Counted from the first letter of the stretch, positions 20,220-31,940 are shown. The stretch is 64,000 nucleotides of DNA from Hemileia vastatrix (GCA_030280995.1 JASXTE010000017.1:2020501-2084500), one strand, 5' to 3'. Numbers and translations are program-made. The notes: a model not told the origin generated them from the sequence alone.

Positions 20220-23200
20220 TTATTGGAAAACTCTATTCAAGTGAATCATATGTTCATCAAAAGTTTTAGAAAAAACAATAATATCATCAATATAAACCAT
20301 GAGCCAACCTTCAATAATTTCTTGATGGAAAGTGTTATCCATAACTTTCTGGAAAACTGAAGGAGCATTTTTAGGGCCAAATGGCATCCTAACATACTTA
20401 TATATTCCCATATGAGTAGCAATAAGCAAAAAATTTTGAGAATTTTTCTCAACTGGAACTTGATGATAAACTTTATTACCATCCAGACAAGTAATAAATT
20501 TTGCACCTTGCAAGGTAGCATGTATTGAATTAATTCTGGGTAAAGGATAAATATCATCAACAGTATAAGTATTTAAAGCTCCGTAATCTCCACATAATCT
20601 AGCTTGATCTTTTTCATAAGAAATCAAGACTGGGGAGATGACACAATATTTGGGGGTGACATCCACTTTCTCAATGATATTCATTTTCAATAATGTTTCA
20701 ATATTATCTTCAATATCTTTTCTTTTTGATGGAGAAGCAGGATATGGTTTTTTCTTAATGGTAGGAGGAATATCACTCAAATTACAGGATAAGGTAATTT
20801 TCATTTCTTCCTGAACAATTCCCAAGACATGAGAACCATGAGCAAAAGCCATAGGGAAAGAGGTAATAGAGGCAACAATAGAATCCTTTTGTTCACTAGT
20901 CAACTGATCACCAAAAGAAGTGGTATTTATTTCATGTAATAAATCATCCATTTCAGTTGTTGTTCTACCTTTACACTGGATCAGTGAGTTACAAGATTTC
21001 AACAAATGCCCAGAAGTTCTAGGAGAGCAAATTTTGAATTTCCTTTTCCCATTCATTCCTAAGGTAAAGCAATTATTTGCTGGGTCCAGTTTCACACCAA
21101 ACATGGTTAAAATATCATTTCCAATAATAAACCAATTGCTTAAATTATCATTTTTCATGACAACAAACTCACAAATAGCTCTGACAAAACCATTATTATA
21201 TTTGAAGAAAACAGAGGTTTTGTATTCGCCAATAGGAAATAAGGTAGAACCATACCCTCTCCATTTTTCAAAAGTTATAGGTAATAATTTACTCAAATAT
21301 TCCTTATCCACTGAAGCCAAAGCTTTTTCAGATACTACACTTCCTCCAGCACCAGAATCAAGAACTACATCAACATTTTTACCATTAATGATAACAGGTG
21401 CCTTTAAAGGGGATATAGGAATAGAATTGTTAGTAATATCTTTAATTATCTCAGCATTTTCTACTGAAGATAAATCCAATACACATTCTTCAGATATATT
21501 ATTTAAATAATGGACATCATGTTCCAACATTAAAACATCCTTAACAGATTCATTGTCATAGGAGATATTACTTTCACAGTCACTGGAAGAATTATTGACA
21601 TCAAGTTCAACTTCATCAGTGTCTTCATTTTGTTCAACAAGATGAATTTTCTTGTCACAAACATGACCCTTCTGCCACGGTTTGTTACACTTATAACAAG
21701 TATATGTTGCATATTTTTTAGGTGCAACTGGGGCAGAGGGTTTACCAGATTTTTCTGGGAGTTTTGTAGAAGGTTTATTCTGATCATTATAAGATTTACC
21801 AAGGTAATTCTTTGGTTCATATCTATGGTTGAGCAGCACCTCATTACATATATTAATGAAAGAAGAATTTTCCCTTACATGCTCAGTTCTAGCCACAATC
21901 AAATCCCTAAGAGAATTTGGTAATTTATACAAGATTTTATCTCTCCAAATATCATAATCCATCTTTGGATCAATTGCTCTAAGGATTTTTGTTATTTTTA
22001 TCAGAAAAACAATGGGCTTTTCAACAGAGGAGGATACATATCTAGTATTTTCATACAGTCTCTGTTGAGCTAACCTGAATTTTGAACCACCAAACTGATT
22101 CTCAATCAAGGATTTCCAATCATTCCATGTATAATGATTGTTATCTAAAAGAACAGATTCATACCACATCAAGGCTACATTGGAAAATAAAGAAATTAGC
22201 TTAGAAACAATTTCCTCATCAGGTAGTTTATAAGATCTCTTTAAATTATCAATTCTTTGGATAAAGTGTTGCCAATCAGAGGAAGAATCACCATCAAAGG
22301 TAGGATATTGGTCTAACTTAGGCCAATTTTTCTGACTACTGGGATGGTCCACTTTTTGGTTTGAATTATTCATTATTAATAATTCCTGAAGTTTAGCCAG
22401 GTGTTCAGAAATTTCATTATTTACAGAAACAGCTGGTGCATGACCATCACAAGATTTTTTGCTAGTAGCAAAAGATTTTACAGACTCATTGTCAGTTTGT
22501 TTAATGGTTGAAATATGAGGAAGAAAGGATGAACTTTTCTCAGGTTTTTTCCCTTTATTTTTAAGCAGCTTATTGACAGCAATCTCATTTAATTCATTAT
22601 TGATGGTTAAGGTTGAGAACTTTTCCTGCAGGTCAGACACATAGTTTCTTATTCTTGGAATTTCAGACATCTGGTCATTTACTTTTGCAAGAGATAGAAC
22701 ATTTCTGTCCTCAGAAACTGAGTGTTTGGTACTTAGTGCATGGAAATCATTTTTTAGCTTTTTAAACTCATTTTGCAGAGATTTTATTTCATTTCTAAAT
22801 GAATAATTTTCTTCAATAAGGGGTTTCAATTCACTCAAGGTCTTATGTAGACTGATATTTCTATCTGAGATAGCTCTATGGTCACTGCTTATTTGTTTTT
22901 GTTGACTAAGAACAATATTCAAGGTTTCTTTGATTTTTAAATAAGCTGTATCTTGTACAGAAGAACTCACTTTACATTGCAAGTGTAAATTATTTAATCT
23001 ATCATTTTCATGGATTAACACATCTCTCACATGTTTGTCTTTCACAACATTAAAATCAAGGGTATCTTTCAATATTTCCTCAGAAGTTTTTTCAATTAAG
23101 GTATAGATTTCAGGGGGAACAGAATCATTTTTAATTGCAAGAGAAGGATTAATTAAAGAAGTAGAAGTTAAATGTAAAGGTTCATCAAGTGACAATTTAC

Positions 23201-23284
23201 TAATTACATCAATAGGGCTACTAGTTACAGGAAGCTGTCTTTTAACAGGTTTAACTGTTCTTTCACCATGTTCAATTATATTAC

Positions 23285-23342
23285 CTGCAGAAGAAGATTT
23301 ATTAGAAAACATACCCAAGTGACTATCAACCAAATTACTTAC
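23285..23342 (-). other. Intron-like 58-nt segment in gag, copy B
   Basis: GTAAGT donor immediately after a gag ATG codon (codon 226), TTCTAATAA branch-like motif and CTTCTTCTGCAG acceptor. Splicing would join codon 226 to a frame that runs 19 codons to TAA, yielding a Gag of about 245 residues without capsid, knuckle or Pol. The overlapping ORF ends at the same Trp-stop whether or not the segment is removed. Confidence 0.42.
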
Positions 23343-23929
23343 CATGGCAGAGGAGGAAACTTCCCCTGAGACTGGGTTTGGGATTGTGCTTGGGCCTTCT
23401 TTCTCCTGCCTTGTTGGTAGGGATGAGGAGGTGGATGGAAATTGGGTGTTCTGGATAGGCCAGGCGGATGATGAGGAGGGTGTTGCACATTCTGTTGGTA
23501 GTGACTCATTAGATAATCCCATTTCCATTGCTCTACTTCCATAGTATTTGGATTTTGGATGGTTGAGCTGGGTGGCTGTGAAGGTTGAGCCTGAAACTGA
23601 GGCTGATTGGGAGGCAACTGAGGAGGGGCCTGGGCCTGAATCTGGTTCCTGAGTTCTTGAACCTGATCCCACAAGGTGTCTACTTTTGCTTTGTACGTCA
23701 TATTTTCTGTCTTCAACTCTTTTATATGACTGGACAGGTTGCTGATTTGTTGTGGCAGAGGAAGCTTTTTTATTTTGAATCCTTTTGGAAGACCTTCTTG
23801 AGGTACTAGAGGCTTTACTTCCTTCTGTGGTGCTGGGGGAAGGGGGTTTGGTTTGTTTACATTTCCTGTCATTTCCACATCCTGCAGTATGTGAATTCTT
23901 TGTGTTAGCATAAGATTTTTTATGTCCAA
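23339..23929 (-). CDS. Overlapping +1-frame ORF in gag, copy B
   Basis: 196 residues from an ATG 91 nt inside gag, offset by one base. Features: acidic/Pro-rich start (NKPNPLPPAPQKEV), basic patch (GLPKGFKIKKLPL), coiled-coil-like stretch (SHIKELKTENMTYKAKVDTLWDQVQ), then a Pro/Gln-rich tail with WKWDYLMSHYQQN and a basic QGRRKKAQ end. It ends TGG TAA, with the stop overlapping the GTAAGT of the intron-like segment. Composition looks more protein-like than the Ser/Lys-rich gag frame over the same DNA. Confidence 0.42.
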   Translation of the reverse strand: MDIKNLMLTQRIHILQDVEMTGNVNKPNPLPPAPQKEVKPLVPQEGLPKGFKIKKLPLPQQISNLSSHIKELKTENMTYKAKVDTLWDQVQELRNQIQAQAPPQLPPNQPQFQAQPSQPPSSTIQNPNTMEVEQWKWDYLMSHYQQNVQHPPHHPPGLSRTPNFHPPPHPYQQGRRKKAQAQSQTQSQGKFPPLPW

Positions 23930-24020
23930 CTTTAGAAGAACTTACAGTGTCAGCATCATAGTCAATTTCAATTTCATCCACTTGCATGTTATCCATTTTT
24001 TCAGCCAAATTGTTGGACAT

Positions 24021-24707
24021 AATAGTGGGAAAATTTTAATTTACTTCTTATTTTAAAAAAAAAATAATAAAAGTTAGTTAATAATTGCTCCAAATAAAAA
24101 AAATTTTTATTAATTAAATTATAGAAAAAAAAAATTTCAATATAAAGTAATAATTAAAAAATTAATTTTTTTTTCAAAAAATGGATTGCAAGGTTAAATT
24201 GGGAATAAACAATCAAGTTAATTCAACCAATTAATTACCAATATTAAATATGGCAATATATTTGGGACTAAGCACAAAGTACTTTTAAGTCAACCAAAAT
24301 TAACAATAATTAATAAAAAAAAATTAAATTAATAATTCAATTTGTATTAATAAAAAATGTCAATTCTTCTAGGACTAAGAGGATTTAACACTCTATAATG
24401 GTCAACTAGGAAAAAAAAATTTTTAATAATTGAACACTTACACTCAGTGAATCAGCAATTAAGGCACAATCACTGTTTTTGCAGTAAAAATATAGTAATA
24501 TGAGTGAGAGGTGCAAAGGTGAACTTACTATAGTGATTGAAAAATCACTTCAAAATAATATAAGAATTAATATAATATAAACCTAAGAAATCGAACCCAA
24601 GTTCGAAACACAGTCGCGGCAAAAGTTTTGTTTTTTGCTAGGTGGTCCGTGCATTTGTCGTTTGTCACCAGGCTCAATAGTCCTCATCGTTTGGAAAGGC
24701 CCTCAGT
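24021..24707 (-). other. Gypsy B untranslated leader
   Basis: About 690 bp, A/T rich. The LTR-proximal end on the element strand reads ACTGAGGGCCTTTCC, nearly identical in all copies, where the primer-binding site should lie. Confidence 0.75.
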
Positions 24708-25833
24708 TGTCGGTCAGTCGTCTAGAAGTAGGTAAGAAAAGGTGGAGAAATGGAGGAGGACAAGAAGGAAAATAAAAGAAATAAAATATAAAAAGATTAT
24801 TTAATTTATTGAGGAATCAACGACGGTTTTCTTGAGAGGTGACAAAAATGAGGTTATTATTAATTAATAATATTATTATGATGTAAGGACTATGCGCAGC
24901 AGACACTATGATCACTATCAGACTTAAAGCAACCTTTAATTTGTTATATAGAATTTTAATTAGAATTTTATTACTAATAAAAAGAATATAATTGTAATAT
25001 ATAAAGTGTATTTAATTTGTTGAGTGTATAATAAGTGATGAGGCTACAGGGGATTATCCAAGGCCCTTTTATAGGCAATGGGTCCTCTGAAGCGCCACTA
25101 TATTTGTAAATACAATAATTAGAATAGAATAAAACAAGTATATCAAAGAGTAAGTGAAACATAACAATGTAGAGAAAAATATGAAACAAATATTTAAAAC
25201 CCCAATTAAGAATCCAATTTTCCCGCCATTAATTCTCAAATCAGTAAGTAAAAATAGTGAATAACTAAACAAGACTGGAACATAGGAACTATGAGAAAAA
25301 TAATTCCAAACAGATGGTACAGTCTGATTTAAGGATATTTTAAGTGAAACAAAAAATACTTTGACGCATCAAAACATCTAATTAATCTCAATTTAGTATA
25401 AATTAATTAATTGGTTTTTCCTGACACAAATAAGGGTCAAAAGAAGCGTCATTAATTATTGTTTAGTATTATATGAAAGGTGTTATTTAATATATAAATT
25501 TAAATAAATAATTTAATTATATTATAAGTCAATTTTACACTTATAATTATAATATATGTTTTTCAATTAATTAAATATAAATTTATAATTATTAAATACA
25601 TAAAAATGCGCCATTATTTGTAGAATATATTATATTATGTTCAATTTAAATGTATATAAAAATTTATATAACCAATAAAATTAATATAACACTTGTATAT
25701 AATAAAATACTTATATAATTTTATTATGCAATAAAATATTAATTTATATTCATTAAATACAATTCTTACCCACTCTTTCAGGTTTTATAAGTTACCTATC
25801 ATTTACTGGACTCCTGGAATAGCCTGGCTGACA
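24708..25833 (-). repeat. 5' LTR of Gypsy B
   Basis: 1126-bp LTR bounded by TGTCGGTCAG and GGCTGACA on the plus strand. The terminal inverted repeat TGTCRGYCAG is unusually long for an LTR. The first 218 bp are mirrored almost exactly at 25834-26049. Confidence 0.9.
25067..25073 (-). promoter_or_regulatory. TATA box of Gypsy B 5' LTR
   Basis: TATAAAA on the minus strand in the conserved CCTATAAAAGGGCCTTGG context. Confidence 0.6.
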
Positions 25834-26049
25834 CTGATAGTGATCATAGTGTCTGCTGCGCATAGTCCTTACATTATAATAATATTATTAATTAATAATA
25901 ACCTCACTTTTGTCACCTCTCAAGAAAACCGTCGTTGATTCCTCTCAATAAATTAAATAATCTTTTTATATTTTATTTCTTTTATTTTCCTTCTTGTCCT
26001 CCTCCATTTCTCCACCTTTTCTTACCTACTTCTAGATGACTGACCGACA
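25834..26049 (+). repeat. Inverted copy of Gypsy B U5
   Basis: 216 bp nearly identical to the reverse complement of 24708-24925, including private indels that the 3' LTR of B lacks. It forms the right end of the outer plus-oriented LTR. The match to B's own 5' LTR suggests gene conversion or fold-back copying. Confidence 0.8.
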
Positions 26050-26054
26050 GTTCA

Positions 26055-26834
26055 TTTCATTAAACTTTTGTATCAATTTTTCATTAAAACATCATATTTT
26101 GAATCTAAAGATTTGGTTTTGAAAAAATATATATTTTTTATGTTAATTGACTCATTATTTTTGGATTGATAAATTATGTTAAAATTGGGATCACTTATTT
26201 CTAGTGAGTGTACATCATAGTTGGTTTTCAAATCAAAGATTAATAAATGTTGAAATTTTGTAAAATTCTAAATATCTTTTAAACCTTTTTGATTTAAATA
26301 ATGTTTAATGTTATGTAATCATTCTATAAGTAGAACACAATTAAAATCAGATAATGGTACATTGCTTTCAATTTATAATACTAAAATTCTATTCTACTTG
26401 AAACAATGTAAACTAAAGCTTGGTATCTCATATAAGAAACACAAAATTTTCAAAATTCATATTTCCAACTTTTTAAACATGATATACATTTAAATATATT
26501 TCCAGAATAATTTCCTAATTAGTTTCAAATACAAGAAAACAATGACCTCAATTTATTTTAATACTTAAACCATTCTGATGAGTGAATTTCACAATCCTCT
26601 AAGTAACATGTGGTTACCATTTATACACATATGCATAATTGCTCCTTTTGTTTAATTTTAGTTGAATCTAAAATGGAAAATATTATGTTGAATATCAGCT
26701 ATAGATAAACTGCTTATATTAAAAGCTAATATTTTTTAAGAGAAATTTGTTATTGAGCTTGGGAAACATTAATAAGTGTTGGAAATTAAAATTGAGCCAT
26801 TTTTTCAAGTAAATAAAAAAGGATGACCTTCTAA

Positions 26835-26871
<37 letters not shown>

Positions 26872-28143
26872 AAAATTAATTATATAGTAGCATTTAACCA
26901 TGGCTTTAAACTAATGTCATATAAAAACGGGATTGAACTAAAAATTTCAGTAAAGATAATAAAAATAAGATAAGTTAATATTCATGTTTATATTTTCATA
27001 TTTATGAAAAGGCTTACTTAAGGGAGAAAATTATTTGGTTTTAGAGTACAAGAATTTCTAGATGAAAATCTTCACAATATAGTTTGACCCTCTCAAAAAG
27101 AAAATTCTATAAATTTTGCTATCACAATTTATATATTTGTTAAGTAATAGAAAATGGAGTAGTGTCTTTGACAATGAAGCTTTAGAAAATGAAATAAATT
27201 ATTTAACTTTATAATATGATTTTTTAAACAATAAATCATGTATTCAAAAAAATTATATATCTTACAATCAAGATAGCAGTATTAATTAAGCAACTCTAAC
27301 AACTTTGGAAAGAAAACAAGAAAAAAATAAGAAGTAAAATGCTTAAGTTATTTTTAGAATTTAAGGAAACATTATAGCTCTTCCTGTAAACTAGTCTTAA
27401 AGCAGGTTTAGATTTAACATGTGGAAATTTATACATAGTATCCTTGCATCATGAGAACAGAATAAAATTTATGTAGTTTTATTTTATTAATTTATAATAG
27501 TATTTTTATTTTTGGCTTTTTCATTAGTATAACTATATGTTTTTTAACTTTTATGTTTTTCAGAACATAAGTTCAAAGCTGCTCATCACTACCTTAAGTT
27601 GAAGCTCCATATGAGGTAATAAATGAATGATATATTATAATCATTTTTTCTAGAGACTTTTCAAAAATGGTGATTAAGAATACTTATTATAATTTTTTTA
27701 AATTTTTATTATTATTCTATCTCTTGAAAGGAGATGGCCATATCTCAATTTAAATATTTTTTCCTCAGAAAAATTTATTCTTGATCTAAATAAAATTGCA
27801 TCACTATTAACTAGATGTTATTATAAAATTTTACCAATTTTTTTATCTGAACTTAGTTGAAAGTATGTATAAATTAAAGTCTTTCCACATAGTCTTACTA
27901 TTATCCCACCATTAATTTCACGTTTAGATTTCATTATAATTGTAAAATAAGTTTTTCAATAATTTTAATAATACCTTAATATTTAATAATTTAGTTACAT
28001 AGTAGATTTTTTATCCTTTTTTTATATGAGTCTTATTATATAAACACTACTTTTAGATTTTATCCATTTTGAAGTCTGATAATTTAAATTTTCATTTAAA
28101 TACCCAAATAATATCAATAAAGTTCAAAAGTATATTTTTTTAA
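26055..28143. other. AT-rich intergenic DNA, nothing recognised
   Basis: About 2.1 kb of very A/T-rich DNA. No coding sequence of credible composition, RNA gene or transposon match is visible apart from a TA microsatellite. Confidence 0.6.
26842..26868. repeat. (AT)n microsatellite
   Basis: About thirteen uninterrupted AT dinucleotides. Confidence 0.9.
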
Positions 28144-28809
28144 TGTAGAAGTTTTAGCACAAGGAAAGGCTAAACACAGGTCAATCAGCAACTGTGCACC
28201 TTACAACAACAAGTCACTACAACAAAGCGTGTGCTAAAACTGAAAAAAAGACTCTATTCTCCCCACACAGTGCAATGACTGTCAGAAGCGGCCAAAGGGG
28301 AAGCAGGGGACAGGAAGAAGCAATGGAGGGAACAAAGAGAATAGAGAGAAAAAGATTGGGATGGGGAAAACGGAAACATCAAGAAGAGGCTTGATTATAT
28401 GACAAAATCCACCATCCAAAACAACAGAAAACTACTCGACGTTTACAAAGACTACTCAATTACAATACAGGAACAAGGGAAAGCAGTCAAGGAGACAATT
28501 CCTGACTATGAGAACAAAAGGAAAATAGGGTATGTGAGGGAAAGAATAGCTGGGGAAGTAGTTCCCTTGACATGAGAGCAAGGGAAAATGGTTGAGGAAG
28601 CTGTTCCCACACGGTGGCAGTTTGACATTCCAGGTGTGAAAGCACGTCCTTGAGGTCCAGGTCAAGGAATACAACTCCGGGTGGGAAAGAACAGTTGTCC
28701 TTGACATTTGAGCTTGTATCTCTGTGATTCCTTGGTCAAAATGAACAGGAAAAGGAGGAAAAGAGCTGGAGAAGATATGGGTCAGGTATTAGATGCAGAA
28801 ATTTCTACA
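28144..28809 (-). repeat. Type-2 Copia LTR
   Basis: 666 bp, TGTAGAAG to TTTCTACA. It matches the outer halves of 8009-14998 but lacks the 82-bp ATAAGGGACAC module that the other type-2 LTR carries. Confidence 0.88.
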
Positions 28810-29945
28810 GCCTCCTGATGCAGCAACTGTTCCTTGGCCGGTTGCAACAATAGATTTACCTACTCCAGCAAGTTGAATTCAAAAATTGGTAGGCTGAAAG
28901 TTAATGAAACTGTCTCTGTTATTAAACATGTGACAACTGGCAGCAGAATCAATAATTGGAGGAAGATTGGCAGAGTGAGTAGCCATGGATGCTGAAACAT
29001 TGGTAATGACAATAGGATTTTCTTTCTCAGAGAGATGGGCAACAGATCAAAAGATAAAATGTTTGTGAGATAGAAAAAAAAAGCAGAATTAGCAGTAGGT
29101 GCAGATGATTCTTCTTTTGGAGTGTCTGTTTTAGGTTTAACAGTGTTATCCTTGGAAGAAGAAGAGGAAACAGCATTGGCTTGATTTTTCTTGGGAGGAC
29201 AGACTTCAGGATGTTGAGCAAGACCGTGGTTGTCATCATGTCCAAAATTTTGGCCATGAACAGAGCAGGATAGTTTGCTACATGCTTTGGATTTGGATCA
29301 TTTTGAAGTTTGTGAGACACAGAATGAGCATTTGCAGTTGACATAACATTGTGTAAATCATCAACCACTTTTTCATCAGAAGCATAATCAAAGAAAGAAG
29401 ATAAAACATCATCCAGGCACATATTGTCAATCTCTTGCCTGTCTCTGGTAAGAAGGAAGGACGAAGAGTAGCAAAAAATAGATAAATAAGGACTTCCTGA
29501 GAAATAATGAGCCCAGAGCGGATCATATGAAAGTTAATTATTTTGAAAGCATCCACATGAGCTTTGGACTCTCCTCCATCAGAAAGAAAGAGAGTAACCA
29601 TGGATATGAAATGAGAGATTCTTGACCCAACTTGATTACTGGCATGTTTACATGCCAATGCTGTCCACATGTTGTAAGCAGTAGGACATGTATTCACCAG
29701 TTTCTTGTTTGCTTTTTCATCTCTGGTAATAATTTCATATTTACACCTGGTGTCATTTCTGATCCATTGTGCAAGCTCAGATTTGTTTTCAGAATCTGCA
29801 GGAGAACCATCATTAGTGGGGAGAGGAGCAAGAACTTTTCCAGAAACCAAGACAAAGAAGTCCAGAACTTCAAAGTGATGGTGCATGGTGTTTTTCCAAG
29901 TGTCATAGGAATCATTGATCTACTGGAATCCTGGTTAGAGGCCAT
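28810..29945 (-). pseudogene. Type-2 Copia Gag and protease remnant
   Basis: Gag from MASNQDSSR at 29945, frameshifted within about 60 bp, then open for 202 residues (29886-29278) and continued in shifted frames to the protease region (28860-29042). Motifs match type-1 Gag (FEVLDFFVLVSG, WIRNDTRCKYEIITR, SQVGSRISHF-like) at clearly lower identity, showing a sister subfamily. Frameshifts near 29895, 29290-29420 and 29035 disable it, and all of integrase, RT and RNase H is missing. Confidence 0.8.
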
Positions 29946-30086
29946 GATTACGTCGAGTCAACAGCAGGAGATTTGGAGAATGAGAGATGTGAAGTGAGAA
30001 GTAATCCAAAATCTGAGAGAAAGGCTGTTTTATTGTTCAGTAAGATGTTTTGTTGTAAATATACTTGAAGGAGGTGCTTTAGGCAA

Positions 30087-30100
30087 CTGGACCCATAACC
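30087..30100 (-). other. Primer-binding site of the type-2 remnant
   Basis: GGTTATGGGTCCAG on the element strand: the initiator tRNA-Met anticodon-arm complement with one C-to-T change relative to C1-C4. Confidence 0.65.
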
Positions 30101-30711
30101 TGTAGATGTTTTAGCACAGTGGAAAGCTAAACACAGGTTAATCAGCAACTGTGCACCTTACAACAACAAGTAACTACAAAAAAGCGTGTGCTAAAACTGG
30201 ACAAAAGACTCTATTCTCCCCACACTGTGCAAAGACTGTCAGATGCGGCAAAGAGTGAAAGCAGTGGACAGGAAGCAGTGGAAGGGATAAAGAGAATAGA
30301 GAGAAAGTGAAAGAAAAAGAAAAAGATTTGGATGGGGAAAACGGAAATGGCAAAGAGAGGGCTCATTATATGACAAAGTTCACCATCCAAAACAACAGAA
30401 ACTAACACGACATTGACAAAACTATTAAACTACAATACAGGAAAAGAGACAGGTTGACATCCAAGGAAAAAGTTCTCAGCCAAGAAAAAGATTCATAATC
30501 CAGGCAAAGAAACACGTCCTCGAGGTCCAGATTCAAGACATTGACTCCGGGTGGAAAAGAAATGTTCTTCTTCATGCTGGAGCTTGTATCTTTGAAGTTC
30601 CTTGGCGGAAAAGGTCAGGAAAAGAGGATATGAGCAAGGAGAATGATTTGAGACGATGGTAAGAAGCTGGAGTGAGGGATGGGTCAGGTATTAGAGGCAG
30701 AAATTTCAACA
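30101..30711 (-). repeat. 3' LTR of Copia C2
   Basis: 611 bp, TGTAGATG to TTTCAACA, single-unit form without the 82-bp module. Followed by the seven-base PPT run. Confidence 0.88.
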
Positions 30712-31940
30712 CCCCCCCTTAATACCAGACCCATGAGTTTGAGGAGATAAGACAGCTTGACTTTTCCCAAAGATTTTGTAAGAAGATCAGCCACCATGTG
30801 TTCAGTTGAAATGTGTTGAAGCTGAAAATGATTTTTGTTGATGCTTTCAGTAATCCAACAAAGTTGAGTGTCCACATGTTTTGATCTTTGACGGTATCTG
30901 AGTGAATCCTTGCATTGTGAAATGGAACTGGCATTGTCAGCAAGGATTAAAGGTGAAGGTGATTTAGGAATATTGAAGGAAGTAAGTAATTTAGTCAGCC
31001 AGATTGCTTCACATCCAACATCCACAATGCCTCTGAACTCAGCCTCAGTACTAGAGATAGTGACAACTTGCTGCTTTTTATAACTCCAGGAAATAGCTCC
31101 TCCATTGAGTATGGCAACATACCCTCCAGTTGAGCGCCTGGTATCAGGATCCCCAGCATAATCAGTGTCAGAGTAAATAAGAGGACAGAGTGATGGATGA
31201 TTTGGAATTGGGCATTTTCCTCCAAAAGTGAGAGATGATGATGAAGTGGCACGCAGATATCTGAAAGTGTGTTTGACAGCAAGCCAGTGTTTGATACCTG
31301 GTTCAATAAGATGTTGAGATAATGCACCAACTGCAAAAGAGAGATCAGGTCTTGTTGCAACTGACAAATAGTTGAGTGCACCAATAGCAGAGCGGTAATT
31401 GATTTTTAGAGCATTGAATTCAGCAATTTCTTCACTGGTTGCTTTGACAGGATAATCATTTGGGGATAAGCGAGTAAGATAGGGATTACAGTTGGCCATA
31501 TTCCAGTTGGACAAAACTTTTTCAGCATAAGAATCTTGTGATAAAGAAAGAGTACGTGCTGTTCTGTTTCTGGTAAGGCGCATTCCCAAAATCCAAGTGG
31601 CAGGACCAAGATCATCCATCTCAAATTCAGTTTTGATTTTGTCTTTGAACCAAAGAAAATGATTACCAGTAATGACCATATCATCAACATGAAGATAAAT
31701 GATACAGATTTGTGATTTGTTTCTCCAAACATACACACACTGATCACACTTTAGGGGAGAGAAGTTGAGCTTGCACATGTAGTCATTTATGCGTGAATTC
31801 CAGAAAAAGGGAGCTTGTTTGATGCCATAAAGAGGACGCAACAATTGGCAAGCTTTACCTTCATTTCCAGCAGTTAATGTTCTTTCAGGCTGTTCCATAT
31901 AAACAGTTTCATTCAGGTTTCCCTGAAGAAAGGCAGCCAC
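30684..31940 (-). pseudogene. Copia C2 RT C-terminus and RNase H
   Basis: 418 residues: second half of RT (AAFLQGNLNETVYMEQ, YLHVDDMVITG) and complete RNase H (SDTDYAGD, SSTEAEF, LADNASS, KHVDTQ) to the natural SNT-TGA end. The translation continues upstream to about 32100 (YSQILGIDFHETFAPTGR) without a Met. Confidence 0.85.

Larger units (their letters stand above)
20220..24020 (-). pseudogene. Gypsy B Gag-protease-RT
   Basis: 1266-residue open frame from the conserved gag ATG at 24020. Order: Ser/Thr-rich N-terminus (1-225), coiled-coil region (about 340-500), Gag capsid-like domain (about 580-720), zinc knuckle CYKCNKPWQKGHVC (about 773-786, Cys-x2-Cys-x7-His-x-Cys), acidic linker, protease VVLDSGAGGS (Asp near 887), and RT from about 1085 with MPFGPKNAPSVFQ and YIDDIIVF (near 1241). 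It stops at TAA after NRVFQ, before the RT thumb. Copy D has the same TAA; copy A has Lys. Gag and Pol share one frame, so another mechanism must set their ratio. Confidence 0.9.
16684..25833 (-). mobile_element. Ty3/Gypsy chromovirus copy B
   Basis: Structurally complete minus-strand element: 3' LTR 16684-17819, PPT AGAGTGAGGGAG, integrase-to-gag coding region 17853-24020, leader 24021-24707 and 5' LTR 24708-25833. Coding is interrupted by three in-frame stops (at 20220, 19758 and 19464) but has no frameshift, making this the best-preserved gag-pol in the window. The two LTRs are nearly identical in U3 but differ strongly in the U5 third. Confidence 0.93.
15941..26049 (+). mobile_element. 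Gypsy LTR (plus orientation) split by element B
   Basis: The left part (15941-16683) is the first two thirds of a plus-oriented Gypsy LTR (TGTCAGCC to the CTTCAGAGG motif). The right part (25834-26049) is the end of one (CTGATAGT to GACCGACA). Together they are flanked by gttca at 15936-15940 and 26050-26054, so they were one insertion, probably a solo LTR. About 160 bp of LTR (the TATA region) is missing at the B junctions, and B has no clean target duplication, so B's arrival or later recombination deleted sequence. Confidence 0.75.
28144..30100 (-). mobile_element. Type-2 Copia element, internally deleted
   Basis: A type-2 LTR (28144-28809) is joined directly to the protease region of a minus-strand Copia gag (28810-29945), so pol and the PPT are deleted. 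The leader (29946-30086) and primer-binding site (30087-30100) follow. The adjacent LTR (30101-30711) is type 1, not type 2, so the element's own 5' LTR was lost or exchanged. No matching target duplication (tttaa on the left; tattg right of the whole cluster). Confidence 0.8.

Noticed and set aside
26308..26901. Short open frames in the 26-28 kb spacer
   Set aside because: About 60 codons each, AT-driven composition, one spanning the AT microsatellite; no support.
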